Assembly (NCBI RefSeq): GCF_000421565.1
Contig: NZ_ATXG01000001.1
Location: forward strand, 620,001 to 684,000
Reading direction: 5' to 3'
Length of the DNA: 64,000 nt
Source of the DNA: Agromyces subbeticus DSM 16689
GTDB lineage: Bacteria; Actinomycetota; Actinomycetes; Actinomycetales; Microbacteriaceae
How positions within the stretch are numbered: the stretch's first letter is position 1; the number at the start of each line of letters is the position of its first letter. Below, in pieces: positions 34,400-42,651 of this stretch. The notes beneath the pieces are model-generated. The model saw only the letters and a list, made by a program, of their open reading frames with translations. It was not told the DNA's origin and did no database searches. Made by a program: the position numbers and the translations under genes.

Positions 34400-34433
34400 G
34401 GATGCCCCGTGGCTCACGAGCCACGGGGCATCC
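34400..34433. terminator. 16-bp perfect hairpin, second copy of the rplL-distal hairpin
   Basis: GGATGCCCCGTGGCTC (34400-34415) and its reverse complement (34418-34433) flank AC. It lies between convergent genes (esterase on plus, chitinase on minus), 14 bp after the esterase stop. The core plus CGT C downstream is identical over 37 bp to 22653-22689. It probably acts as a bidirectional terminator. Confidence 0.78.
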
Positions 34434-34465
34434 GTCATTCGGGGTCGGCCGTCAGGCGCGAGCGA

Positions 34466-36280
34466 TCAGCAGGTACTGATCGCCTTCCACGCGCCCCACT
34501 GCAGCGAACCGGGCGCCTCGTTCTGGTTCCACCACTGCGCCTCGTAGTTCGCGCCGCCGTAGCTCACACGCGAACCCTGCACGTAGACCGCGCCGCTCGA
34601 CCAGGCGGCGCAGCTGCCCGGGTTTCCGCCGCCCGGGGTGCCGCCGTCGCCGTCGCACTCGGCGACCTTCGCCCACGGGTCACCGCCGGTCGGGGTGTTG
34701 TTCTGGCTCCACCATTTCGCGCGGTACTCGGCGCCCTGGTAGCTGACGACCGCACCGGTCGTGTACGTCGCCGAGGGGCTCCATGCCGCGGCCGTGCATT
34801 CACCCGGATCGGGTGTGGGCGTGGGCGTCGGGGTGGGCGTCGGAGTCGGCGTGGGGGTCGGCTCGGGGTCGACCGGCCCGCCGCCGCCGCCGCGGAACTT
34901 GTCGGCGAGGGTGCCGATCAGCTCGCCGTTGCGGTCGCCCGAGAGCTCCCACCACATTCCGCCGCCGAGTCCCTTGGCCGCGATGTAGTCGGCCTTCTGC
35001 GCGATGGTGCGGGTGTCGTCGTAGCTCCACCACTGCGTGCCGTTGTAGCGCCAGGCGGCGCCGATCGCGGCGTCGTAGTACCCGGTGCCGAGGTTCTTCA
35101 GCTTGTCGTAGTCCTCATTGCCGGCCTCGTACGTGCCGGGCCCGGCTTGCGTCGCAGGGCCCCACGGGGTCGACGATGTCGCTCCCTGCCAGCCGCGGCC
35201 GTAGGCTGCGAGCCCCAGGCCGAGCTGTGCGGGGTCGATGCCCGCATTGACGTAGGCCTTGACCGCCTTGTCGACGCTGAACTTCTGCCCGGCGGGCCGT
35301 GGGTCGGCAGGGTCGTCATAGAGATTGCCCTGATGGCCGGTGAGCGTCGGATCCCATGCGCCCCAGAGGTCGTAGCCCTGGATGTTGCCGTAGTCGAGGG
35401 CGTCGAAGAGCGCCGGGTCGTTCCAGCCGCCCGCCGAGATGTCGGCGGGGTTCGCGGGCAGGAACGCGCTCAGCAGATACGGCTTGCCGGATTGAGTGGT
35501 CAACGCGTCGAGCTGCGTACGGAACTCCTGGATGAGCTTCTTGAAGTTCGCCTTGTCGTTCACGAGGTCGACGTGGTTGCCCTCGAGTCCCGAGTTGGTG
35601 CCGGGCCACTCCCAGTCGAGGTCGATGCCGTCGAAGACGCCCGCAGCCGCGCCCGCGCCGCCGCGACCGTCGATGACCGGCAGGTTGCCCTTGATGTAGA
35701 GATCGATACAGCTCGAGACGAAGGTCTTGCGCGAGGCATCCGTCGCCGCGGCCTTCGAGAAGTTCTTCGACCAGGTCCAGCCGCCGAGCGAGATGAGGGC
35801 CTTGAGCTCGGGGTTCTTCGCCTTGAGCTGCTTGATCTGGTTGAACGAGCCGGCGAGCGGCTGATCCCACGTGTCGGCCGTGCCCGCGACGGAGTTCGCC
35901 GCGGTGTAGCCCATGCCGAAGTCCGCCCACGCGTCGCCGGCGCCGTCGGAACCATTGGGCCCCGTGCCCTGCGCCTTGTTGGCGATGAAGCACTTCAGCG
36001 TCTCGTGATGGATGTTGCCGAAGGCGTAGTTGATGTGCGTGAGGTCGGCCGCCGCCCCCGAGGCCTGCAGCTTCTGGAGCTTGAAGTCGCGAGCGTAGAC
36101 GCCCCATTGGGCGAAGTAGCCGACATTGCGGTAGCCGTTGAGGCCCGCCGCAGTCGTGGTGGAGTCGGGGGCTGCCGACGCGGCAGCCGCCGTGAGCGCG
36201 CCCATCGCGATCACGGCGGCGGTGGCGATTGCTGCGATCGCCGCCGTTCCGCCGCGGCGCGGTCTTCTGGCTTCTGACAT
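34466..36280 (-). CDS. secreted GH18 chitinase with two chitin-binding modules
   Basis: A 604-residue exported enzyme. It has a signal peptide (residues 1-37) and a GH18 barrel (about 48-440) with the catalytic signature FDGIDLDWEWPG, in which Glu224 is the acid. A Pro/Thr dipeptide linker (about residues 450-470) and two CBM5/12-like modules (CTAAAWSPSATYTTGAVVSY and SCAAWSSGAVYVQGSRVSY) follow. It degrades chitin outside the cell. The linker is encoded by a GC-rich dinucleotide-codon array that may be length-variable. A palindrome lies upstream at 36353-36371. It is followed by the hairpin at 34400. Confidence 0.95.
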   Translation of the reverse strand: MSEARRPRRGGTAAIAAIATAAVIAMGALTAAAASAAPDSTTTAAGLNGYRNVGYFAQWGVYARDFKLQKLQASGAAADLTHINYAFGNIHHETLKCFIANKAQGTGPNGSDGAGDAWADFGMGYTAANSVAGTADTWDQPLAGSFNQIKQLKAKNPELKALISLGGWTWSKNFSKAAATDASRKTFVSSCIDLYIKGNLPVIDGRGGAGAAAGVFDGIDLDWEWPGTNSGLEGNHVDLVNDKANFKKLIQEFRTQLDALTTQSGKPYLLSAFLPANPADISAGGWNDPALFDALDYGNIQGYDLWGAWDPTLTGHQGNLYDDPADPRPAGQKFSVDKAVKAYVNAGIDPAQLGLGLAAYGRGWQGATSSTPWGPATQAGPGTYEAGNEDYDKLKNLGTGYYDAAIGAAWRYNGTQWWSYDDTRTIAQKADYIAAKGLGGGMWWELSGDRNGELIGTLADKFRGGGGGPVDPEPTPTPTPTPTPTPTPTPDPGECTAAAWSPSATYTTGAVVSYQGAEYRAKWWSQNNTPTGGDPWAKVAECDGDGGTPGGGNPGSCAAWSSGAVYVQGSRVSYGGANYEAQWWNQNEAPGSLQWGAWKAISTC

Positions 36281-36352
36281 GAGTCACCTTCACTGTGCGT
36301 CGTCGGGTGCGGCAGGGTGCCGCCGGTGCACTCACGGTAGGCAGTGGGTGGT

Positions 36353-36371
36353 TTGTAAGGCGTCCGTACAA
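36353..36371. promoter_or_regulatory. palindromic operator candidate upstream of the chitinase
   Basis: TTGTAAGGCGTCCGTACAA has TTGTA/TACAA outer arms and GG/CC inner pairs (7 of 9 positions symmetric). It lies 73 bp upstream of the chitinase ATG in the gap before the LuxR-type gene end. It is a plausible repressor or activator site; the cognate regulator is unknown. Confidence 0.5.
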
Positions 36372-36414
36372 TCCACATGCCTCGAGCGGATGCGGCCGGC
36401 ACACATACGTAGGG

Positions 36415-38796
36415 CTACGTACGGGTCGCCGGTGCCGCCGGGGCGCTCGGTGCTCGATGCGCGAGCAGTGCGAGTTCGACCCGGGAATGAACGCCGAGTT
36501 TGGCGAAGACGCGGGCGACGTGCACCTCGACGGTGCGCACCGAGACGAAGAGCTCGTTCGCGACGTCGCGATTGGAGTAGCCCTCGGCGACGAGCTCGGC
36601 GACCTCGAGCTCCCGTTCGGTGAGTGGAGTGCTCCACGCGACGCTCGATTCGGATGCTGCGCCGTCGTCGTGCGGGATCGGCGCTGGCGTCACCGCCGGC
36701 GTCGTCGCGGGCGGGGGTGAGGTCGTGGTGGAGGGGCCGGCGGGGAGCGCGTCGAGGTCGGCCTCGGCGGCCTGCGCCCAGGCATCTGCGCCGATCTCGC
36801 CGAAGAGGCGAGCGGCGCCCACGAGATGCCGGCGAGCGTCGGCGAGGTCGCCGTCGGCGGTGAGCCGCCGACCGAGCTCGAGCTCGACCCGGCTGCGCTC
36901 GAAGGGCGACAGCAGTCGGTGGGCGACCGCGCCCGCATGCTCCACCACGGTGGCGAGGGTCTCGATCGAACACGTCGCGATGAGCTCGCGAAGCACCGCC
37001 GCTTCGTGCTGAACGGGGGAGTAGCCGGGGTGATCGGCGGTTCGCGCGGCGAGTCGCGCCTCGTGCATGCGGCCGGCGAGGGCCCACGCGGGCGCCTCAT
37101 CGAGGCCGGGCAGGTGCAGCCCACCCCTGCGTCGGCCGAACGCGCCGTCGGCGGCGAGTGAGAGCAGGGTCGCCGCCTCCGTCATGCGGCCGTCGAAGGA
37201 AGCACGGATGGCGCGGTCGACGAGCAGTTCGCCGCCGAGGTGCCGGGCTGTCGCCGCCGGAGTCGTCGCCTCGAGCGCGGTTGCGAGCGTGCCGGGCCGA
37301 CCGAGCACGCAGATGTCGAGTCGACGTGCGAGTGCGACGCCGAGCCCGGCGAACGCGAGCGCGATCGGCGTGCTGCAGGCAGCGGCGTGCAGCTCACTGC
37401 GCGCGCGGCTGAGATCGCCGGCCCAGAATTCGATGAGAGCGGCCGCGACCCGCCGCTGCGCCTCTCCCAGCGGGCTCGGCCGGTGCGTGCCCCACGCGGG
37501 CATCGCCGCCGGGCTGACGGCGCGGAACGCACCCCGCTCCGAGGGGTGCAACGCCCTGAGCGCGGCGGCGTGGTGATCGGCGCGGCCGAGTCGCAGGGCA
37601 TGACCGACCGCCGCCTGCAGTTGCCGTCCGGGCGGCGCCCGCCATCCGTCGACCACGTCGACCGTGCCCGGCGCTCCCGGTTCGCCTGGCTGGCCGAAGA
37701 CGTCGCACCAGGCATCGCCGAGCGCGAGGTCGAGAGCGACCTCCGCGTCGGGCTCGTCGGTGCCGTGCTCGGCAACGAGCAGCCGGCCCTGACGCAGCAG
37801 CTCGGCCGATTCGACCGCGTTGCCCCGCTCGGCGTGCAGGTTCGCGGCCGTGACGATCGCTCGCACGAGGTGCGCGATCCGAGACTGCGGCGGGTGAGGC
37901 TCGAGCCTCGCGAGCTGCTGCTCGAGCGCCATGTCGGCGACGTGCCCCTCGTGCAGCGTCGCGGCGTGCACGAACGCGGCGAGTGCGGCCGCGACGGTGT
38001 CGGCATCGGTCGAGGAGACGGGGTCGCGCAGCCAGTCGACGGCGTCGTCGACGAGGCCGGCTTCGAGGGCCGCCACGCCGGCGATGGTCTGGGCCGCGGC
38101 GCGCTCGTCGCCCACGGCGTGGCAGGCCGCTTCGCGGGCGACGGCGTGCGCCCACTCGGCGTCGCCCGCGTCGCACGCCTCGCGAGCGACCGCGAGGAGC
38201 GGCCCGACGAGCGTGCGGTTGCCGTCGAGCGTGCTGAGCGCCCGGTGCCAGAGCGCGAGCCGCTCGTCGCCGAGCCCGGCGTGGGCGCGAGCGGATGCCG
38301 CGTGGGCATCGGTGCGCTCGGCGAGGCTCGCAGTCTCGTGCACCCAGATGCGCACGCGCGGATCGGCGAAGGCGAATCGCCCTGCGGCGATCACGAGATG
38401 ATCGGACACGCACCCCGAGATGGCCGCGCCGATCGGCACCTCTGCCGCGATGAGCATGACGTCGGTACGGTCGGACACGCTCACCGCGGCGTGGAGGAGG
38501 ACCCGCCGGGTCGCCGGATCGAGTGCGGCGAGCCGGGCGCCGAGCGCCTCGTGCACGGCGCGAGAGAGGGGCAGCGGATCGGGTAGCGCCGAGCCGCCGC
38601 GGAGCTGGGCCGGCGTGAGCAGCCTCGCGGTGTCGAGCACGGCGTGGGGGTCGCCGGCCAGAGCGGCGCAGAGCCGGGCCGCGACATGGGGCGACGCCAC
38701 GATGCCGTGATGCCCCAGCAGGTCGAGCGCGCCCGCAGCATCGACCGGCTCGCCCCCGGGGACCGACTCATCGAGGGCGACGACGAGGGCACGCAT
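36415..38796 (-). CDS. LuxR-type (LAL-like) regulator lacking the ATPase domain
   Basis: About 793 residues ending in a LuxR-type helix-turn-helix (LTERELEVAELVAEGYSNRDVANELFVSVRTVEVHVARVFAKLGVHSR). The body is a long helical repeat region as in LAL/MalT regulators. The N-terminus begins inside what is normally the lid of the AAA/STAND ATPase (LVVALDE, then PLPDPLPLSRAVHEALGARLAAL). No Walker A or B is present, and no upstream remnant is evident. It may be a naturally shortened regulator. An ATG at 38796 or a GTG at 38817 could be the start; neither has a clear ribosome site. It lies just upstream of, and in the same direction as, the chitinase gene and might control it, by inference. Confidence 0.82.
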   Translation of the reverse strand: MRALVVALDESVPGGEPVDAAGALDLLGHHGIVASPHVAARLCAALAGDPHAVLDTARLLTPAQLRGGSALPDPLPLSRAVHEALGARLAALDPATRRVLLHAAVSVSDRTDVMLIAAEVPIGAAISGCVSDHLVIAAGRFAFADPRVRIWVHETASLAERTDAHAASARAHAGLGDERLALWHRALSTLDGNRTLVGPLLAVAREACDAGDAEWAHAVAREAACHAVGDERAAAQTIAGVAALEAGLVDDAVDWLRDPVSSTDADTVAAALAAFVHAATLHEGHVADMALEQQLARLEPHPPQSRIAHLVRAIVTAANLHAERGNAVESAELLRQGRLLVAEHGTDEPDAEVALDLALGDAWCDVFGQPGEPGAPGTVDVVDGWRAPPGRQLQAAVGHALRLGRADHHAAALRALHPSERGAFRAVSPAAMPAWGTHRPSPLGEAQRRVAAALIEFWAGDLSRARSELHAAACSTPIALAFAGLGVALARRLDICVLGRPGTLATALEATTPAATARHLGGELLVDRAIRASFDGRMTEAATLLSLAADGAFGRRRGGLHLPGLDEAPAWALAGRMHEARLAARTADHPGYSPVQHEAAVLRELIATCSIETLATVVEHAGAVAHRLLSPFERSRVELELGRRLTADGDLADARRHLVGAARLFGEIGADAWAQAAEADLDALPAGPSTTTSPPPATTPAVTPAPIPHDDGAASESSVAWSTPLTERELEVAELVAEGYSNRDVANELFVSVRTVEVHVARVFAKLGVHSRVELALLAHRAPSAPAAPATRT

Positions 38797-38920
38797 GGTC
38801 AACTCTGGGTGCGACACAAATGACGCTCCGCTCGACGTCGAGGCTCACTGGTTGCCCGATCGTAGCAAGCCGCGGGCGTTCGCTCGTGGATTCATCCACA
38901 GCTCGAGCGCGCCCCGGAGT

Positions 38921-39943
38921 TCAGCGAGGCGCTCGGGTGGTGCTCGCCCGCACGACGAGGCGAGTGGGCAGCGGTGCACCGGAATCGGGCAGCGGATCGG
39001 CGACCTCGCCCTCGCCGAGCAGGCGCAGCACGACGTCGACCGCGAGGCGCCCCTGCTCGCCCGGGTACTGCTCGATCGTGGTGAGGTCGAACATCTCGGC
39101 GTACTCGTGCCCGTCGACGCCGACGATCGAGAGATCGAGCGGCACCGCGATGCCGAGGCGATCGGCTGCGCGCATGGCGCCGAAGGCCACCTCGTCGGAT
39201 GCCGCGAACAACGCCGTCGGCCGGTGGTTCGGGTGCCCGAGCAGCTGCAGCGCGGCGCGGTAGCCGTCGGGCGTGCTCATCTCGGTCTCGACGATGTCGC
39301 TCGGTGCCGGAGTGATGCCCGCCGTCGTCATCGCCTCGAGGTACCCGGCCCTGCGCTGCCCGGCGACGCTCGCGGGGTGGTCGAGTGCGCCGGCCCCTGC
39401 CAGGTGCGCGATACGGGTGTGCCCGAGGTGCAGCAGGTGCTCGGTGGCGAGAGTGCCGACGGCGCGATCGTCGACCGCGAGTCGTGCGGCGGCACCGCCG
39501 CTGCCGCCGAGGCACACGAGCGGCTTCTCGCGATGTTCGAGCGCGTCGACCTCGTGCCCACTGAGGTCGACGCCTACGGCGATGACGGCATCGACGCGCT
39601 TGCGGGCGAGGAAGAAGTCGAAGACCCGTGCGCGCTCGGGGCCGGTCTCGGCGACGTTGTAGAGCGTCAGGTCGTAGCCGGCGGCGAGGAGTGCGCGCTC
39701 GATGCCCTCGAGCACTTCGCCGAAGAACCAGCGGTTCACGAACGGGATCACGACGCCGACGTTCTTCGTGCGTCCGGTGACGAGGCTCGCGGCATCGGGC
39801 GAGACGATGTAGCCGATCTTCGACGCAGCGGCCACCACTCGCTGCCGGGTGTCGTCGGCCACGTAGCCGCGGCCGCTGAGGGCTCGCGAGGCCGTCGCCT
39901 TGGAGACGCCCGCCAGTCGCGCGACATCGCCGATCACCGGCAT
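38921..39943 (-). CDS. LacI-family repressor of the alpha-glucoside-type importer
   Basis: A 340-residue LacI-family regulator. It has the helix-turn-helix IGDVARLAGVSKATASRALSG, then VGVVIPFVNRWFFGEVLEGIERALLAAGYDL and the C-terminal IVGVDGHEYAEMFDLTTIEQYP. The start at 39943 has GGAGG upstream and agrees with family length; the frame continues upstream to 40195 without support. It is divergent from the importer operon at 40212, and the shared 268-bp region has three palindromes, so autoregulation plus control of the importer is expected. Confidence 0.92.
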   Translation of the reverse strand: MPVIGDVARLAGVSKATASRALSGRGYVADDTRQRVVAAASKIGYIVSPDAASLVTGRTKNVGVVIPFVNRWFFGEVLEGIERALLAAGYDLTLYNVAETGPERARVFDFFLARKRVDAVIAVGVDLSGHEVDALEHREKPLVCLGGSGGAAARLAVDDRAVGTLATEHLLHLGHTRIAHLAGAGALDHPASVAGQRRAGYLEAMTTAGITPAPSDIVETEMSTPDGYRAALQLLGHPNHRPTALFAASDEVAFGAMRAADRLGIAVPLDLSIVGVDGHEYAEMFDLTTIEQYPGEQGRLAVDVVLRLLGEGEVADPLPDSGAPLPTRLVVRASTTRAPR

Positions 39944-40003
39944 CCGCGCCTCCCTCCGTCGGGCCGCTCCGATGCCGAGTGTACTGCCGAGACGATCGAA
40001 TGT

Positions 40004-40015
40004 GGAACCGTTTCC
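40004..40015. promoter_or_regulatory. LacI-type operator near the repressor gene
   Basis: GGAACCGTTTCC matches the perfect palindrome GGAACCGGTTCC at 40160 except at one position. It lies 61 bp upstream of the LacI gene start. Confidence 0.7.
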
Positions 40016-40056
40016 TGTCGCTCTCAGCGACCGTGCTTCGCCGAAGGCTCGCGATA

Positions 40057-40070
40057 TGTGAGCGCTCTCT
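40057..40070. promoter_or_regulatory. CebR-like palindrome in the importer promoter region
   Basis: TGTGAGCGCTCTCT agrees at 11 of 14 positions with the CebR-type operator TGGGAGCGCTCCCA known from actinobacterial cellobiose control. It is a different symmetry from the two GGAACC sites around it, so a second LacI-family repressor encoded elsewhere may also act here. Confidence 0.55.
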
Positions 40071-40159
40071 CGTAGCATCTGCGCGAGTCGAATCGTGGTG
40101 TCCGAACCGTGACCTGCGATGACTTGTGAGGAATCGACGCGTGTCCTACCGTGGATGCT

Positions 40160-40171
40160 GGAACCGGTTCC
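40160..40171. promoter_or_regulatory. LacI-type operator before the importer operon (perfect palindrome)
   Basis: GGAACCGGTTCC is a perfect 12-bp palindrome with central CG, 41 bp upstream of the binding-protein ATG. With the copy at 40004 it brackets the divergent promoters, an arrangement that could allow looping by a tetramer or two dimers. Confidence 0.8.
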
Positions 40172-40211
40172 CGGCTTCGCCTGCATCACACGCACTCAAC
40201 GAGGAGATGAC

Positions 40212-41570
40212 ATGAGAATCAGACGGCATCGCCGTTGGATGGCCCCCGTGGTCGCGGCCGCGGCGATCGGCCTCGCACTCACGGGCTGCACCGGCGACAT
40301 CGCTGAGCAAGACGCTGCCGACGTCGACTGCGGGCCCTACGAGGAGTACGGCACGTTCGAAGACAAGGCGGTCACGGTCGCCGGCACGATCCTCGACCTC
40401 GAGGCCGATCGCCTCATGGAGGCGTGGGCCGACTTCGAGACCTGCACGGGCATCGAGGTCGACTACCAGGGCTCGAGCGAGTTCGAGGCGCAGATCGCGG
40501 TGCTCGCCGAGGGCGGCAACGCGCCCGACGTCGGCATCGTTCCGCAGCCCGGCCTGCTCGCTCGCCTCGCGACGGGTGGCTGGCTGATCCCCGCGTCCGA
40601 GGCCGTCGAGGCCAACGTCGACGAATGGTGGTCGGAGGACTGGAAGCAGTACGGCACCCACGACGGCACCTTCTACGCCGCGCCGCTCATGGCGAGCATC
40701 AAGGGTTACGTCTGGTACTCGCCGGCCGAGTTCGAGGAGAAGGGGTACGAGATCCCGAAGACCCTCGACGAGTTGAACGACCTCTCCGCCACGATCGCGG
40801 GCGAGGGCGAGCACAAGCCATGGTGCGTCGGCCTCGAGTCCGGTGACGCCACCGGCTGGCCCGGCACCGACTGGGTCGAGGACTACATGCTGCGCCTGCA
40901 CGGGCCCGACGTCTACGACCAGTGGGTGACGCACGGCATCCCGTTCAACGACCCGCAGGTCGCCGAGGCCTTCGACGCCGTCGGTGAGGTGCTGAAGAGC
41001 GAAGACATGGTCAACGGCGGTATCGGAAACGTCTCGACACAGGTCACCGAGGCGTTCCAGACCGCCGGCCTGCCGATCCTCGACGGCGAGTGCTCGCTGC
41101 ACCACCAGGCTTCGTTCTACGAGACCTTCTGGAACCCCGAGGGCGGCGACGAGGTCACGGTCGCTTCCGACGGCGACGTGTTCGGCTTCCTGCTCCCGCC
41201 GGTCAACGCCGATGACCCGCTGTCGGTCACCGGTGGCGGCGAGTTCCCGGTCGCCTTCCGCGATGCAGAAGAGGTCGAGGCGTTCCGCGCCTTCCTGTCG
41301 AGCGACACGTGGGCGAACAACCGGGTGAGCCTCGGCGGCGTCATCAGCGCCAACACCGGCGTCGACCCCGAGAACGCGTCGAGCGAGCTGCTGACGCAGT
41401 CGATCGAGATCCTTCAAGATCCCGAGACGACGTTCCGCTTCGACGGATCCGACCTGATGCCCGGTGCCGTCGGTGCCGATTCCTTCTGGAAGGGCATCGT
41501 CGCCTGGGTGACCGGCGGCGAGACGCAGCAGGTGCTCGACACCATCGAGTCGAGCTGGCCCGCGCAGTAG
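40212..41570 (+). CDS. CUT1 importer substrate-binding lipoprotein (AglE-like)
   Basis: A 452-residue lipoprotein with signal peptide and lipobox LTGC. The mature segments YEEYGTFEDKAVTVAGTILDLEADRL, GLLARLATGGWLIPASEAVEANV, WYSPAEFEEKGYEIPKTLDEL and WPGTDWVEDYMLRLHGPDVYDQW recall the alpha-glucoside-binding protein AglE. GAGGAG precedes the ATG. It is first in an operon with two permeases and no ATPase gene. A 12-bp hairpin sits between it and the first permease. The likely ligands are alpha-glucosides such as maltose, trehalose or sucrose, by family. Confidence 0.92.
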   Translation: MRIRRHRRWMAPVVAAAAIGLALTGCTGDIAEQDAADVDCGPYEEYGTFEDKAVTVAGTILDLEADRLMEAWADFETCTGIEVDYQGSSEFEAQIAVLAEGGNAPDVGIVPQPGLLARLATGGWLIPASEAVEANVDEWWSEDWKQYGTHDGTFYAAPLMASIKGYVWYSPAEFEEKGYEIPKTLDELNDLSATIAGEGEHKPWCVGLESGDATGWPGTDWVEDYMLRLHGPDVYDQWVTHGIPFNDPQVAEAFDAVGEVLKSEDMVNGGIGNVSTQVTEAFQTAGLPILDGECSLHHQASFYETFWNPEGGDEVTVASDGDVFGFLLPPVNADDPLSVTGGGEFPVAFRDAEEVEAFRAFLSSDTWANNRVSLGGVISANTGVDPENASSELLTQSIEILQDPETTFRFDGSDLMPGAVGADSFWKGIVAWVTGGETQQVLDTIESSWPAQ

Positions 41571-41598
41571 CGCTACGCGCGCCGATAGCGGCATGATC

Positions 41599-41628
41599 GA
41601 GGGGCGGGGCATGACAGCCCCGCCCCTC
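41599..41628 (+). promoter_or_regulatory. 12-bp perfect intercistronic hairpin after the binding-protein gene
   Basis: GAGGGGCGGGGC (41599-41610) and its exact complement (41617-41628) flank ATGACA, 28 bp after the binding-protein stop and 54 bp before the permease start. Without a U-tract, it probably limits read-through or protects the upstream message, raising binding-protein levels over permeases. The same placement is seen at 8348-8381 in the other importer operon. Confidence 0.72.
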
Positions 41629-41682
41629 GTCACCCCACTTCAACGAACACTCCAGATTCAGTGAAGAACCTCGGGAGGCACG

Positions 41683-42651
41683 ATGACCACCGCCGATCTG
41701 CTCGGCAAGCTACTCCAGGTGGTGATGGGGCTCGCCGTCTTCGCGGCGGTCGTGGGCCTGCTCATCTTCTTCATCGACAAGGCCCCGAAGAAGGGTCGAG
41801 ATTACTGGCAGCTCACCTTCTTCCTGCTTCCGGCGATGCTCTTCATCGCCGTCGGCCTCGTCTACCCGGCGATCCGCACGAGCCTGCTCGCCTTCCAAGA
41901 CCCGAGCGGCGACTGGACCCTCGCCAACTTCGTCTGGACCTTCACCCAGCCGGCGGCGATCCGCACGCTGATCAACACGATCATCTGGGTACTGCTCGTG
42001 CCGACCATCTCGACCGCGATCGGCCTCGCGTACGCCGTCTTCATCGACAAGTCACGCGGTGAGCGCTACTACAAGGTCATCCTGTTCATGCCGATCGCGA
42101 TCTCGTTCGTCGGCGCCGGCGTGATCTGGCGGTTCGTCTACGAGTACCGCGGGGGCGACCGCGACCAGATCGGTCTGCTGAACGCCATGGTCGTCGCAGC
42201 GGGCGGCGAACCGGTGCAGTGGCTGCAGACCGACCCGATCAACACCTTCCTGCTGATCGTCGTCATGATCTGGATCCAGACGGGCTTCGCCATGGTGTTG
42301 CTGAGCGCCGCCATCAAGGGCGTGCCGACCGAACAGATCGAGGCGGCGCAGCTCGACGGCACCAACGGCTGGCAGCGGTTCCTGAACGTCACGGTGCCCG
42401 GCATCCGCGGCGCGCTCGTCGTCGTGCTCACCACCATCTCGATCGCGACGCTGAAGGTCTTCGACATCGTGCGCACGATGACCGCCGGAAACTTCAACAC
42501 GAGCGTCATCGCCAACGAGATGTACACGCAGGCGTTCCGTGCGAGCGAGGTGGGCCGTGGTTCGGCGCTCGCCCTCATCCTGTTCGTGCTGGTGCTGCCG
42601 ATCGTGATCTACAACGTCAATGTGCTCCGCAAGCAGAGGGAGATCCGATGA
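41683..42651 (+). CDS. CUT1 importer permease (AglF-like)
   Basis: A 322-residue permease with an extra N-terminal membrane segment (QVVMGLAVFAAVVGLLIFFI) before the usual six helices, a feature of the AglF type. The coupling loop EAAQLDGTNGWQRFLNVTVPGIRG lies near residue 222. It overlaps the next permease gene by 4 bp. GGGAGG stands before the ATG at 41683. Confidence 0.92.
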   Translation: MTTADLLGKLLQVVMGLAVFAAVVGLLIFFIDKAPKKGRDYWQLTFFLLPAMLFIAVGLVYPAIRTSLLAFQDPSGDWTLANFVWTFTQPAAIRTLINTIIWVLLVPTISTAIGLAYAVFIDKSRGERYYKVILFMPIAISFVGAGVIWRFVYEYRGGDRDQIGLLNAMVVAAGGEPVQWLQTDPINTFLLIVVMIWIQTGFAMVLLSAAIKGVPTEQIEAAQLDGTNGWQRFLNVTVPGIRGALVVVLTTISIATLKVFDIVRTMTAGNFNTSVIANEMYTQAFRASEVGRGSALALILFVLVLPIVIYNVNVLRKQREIR

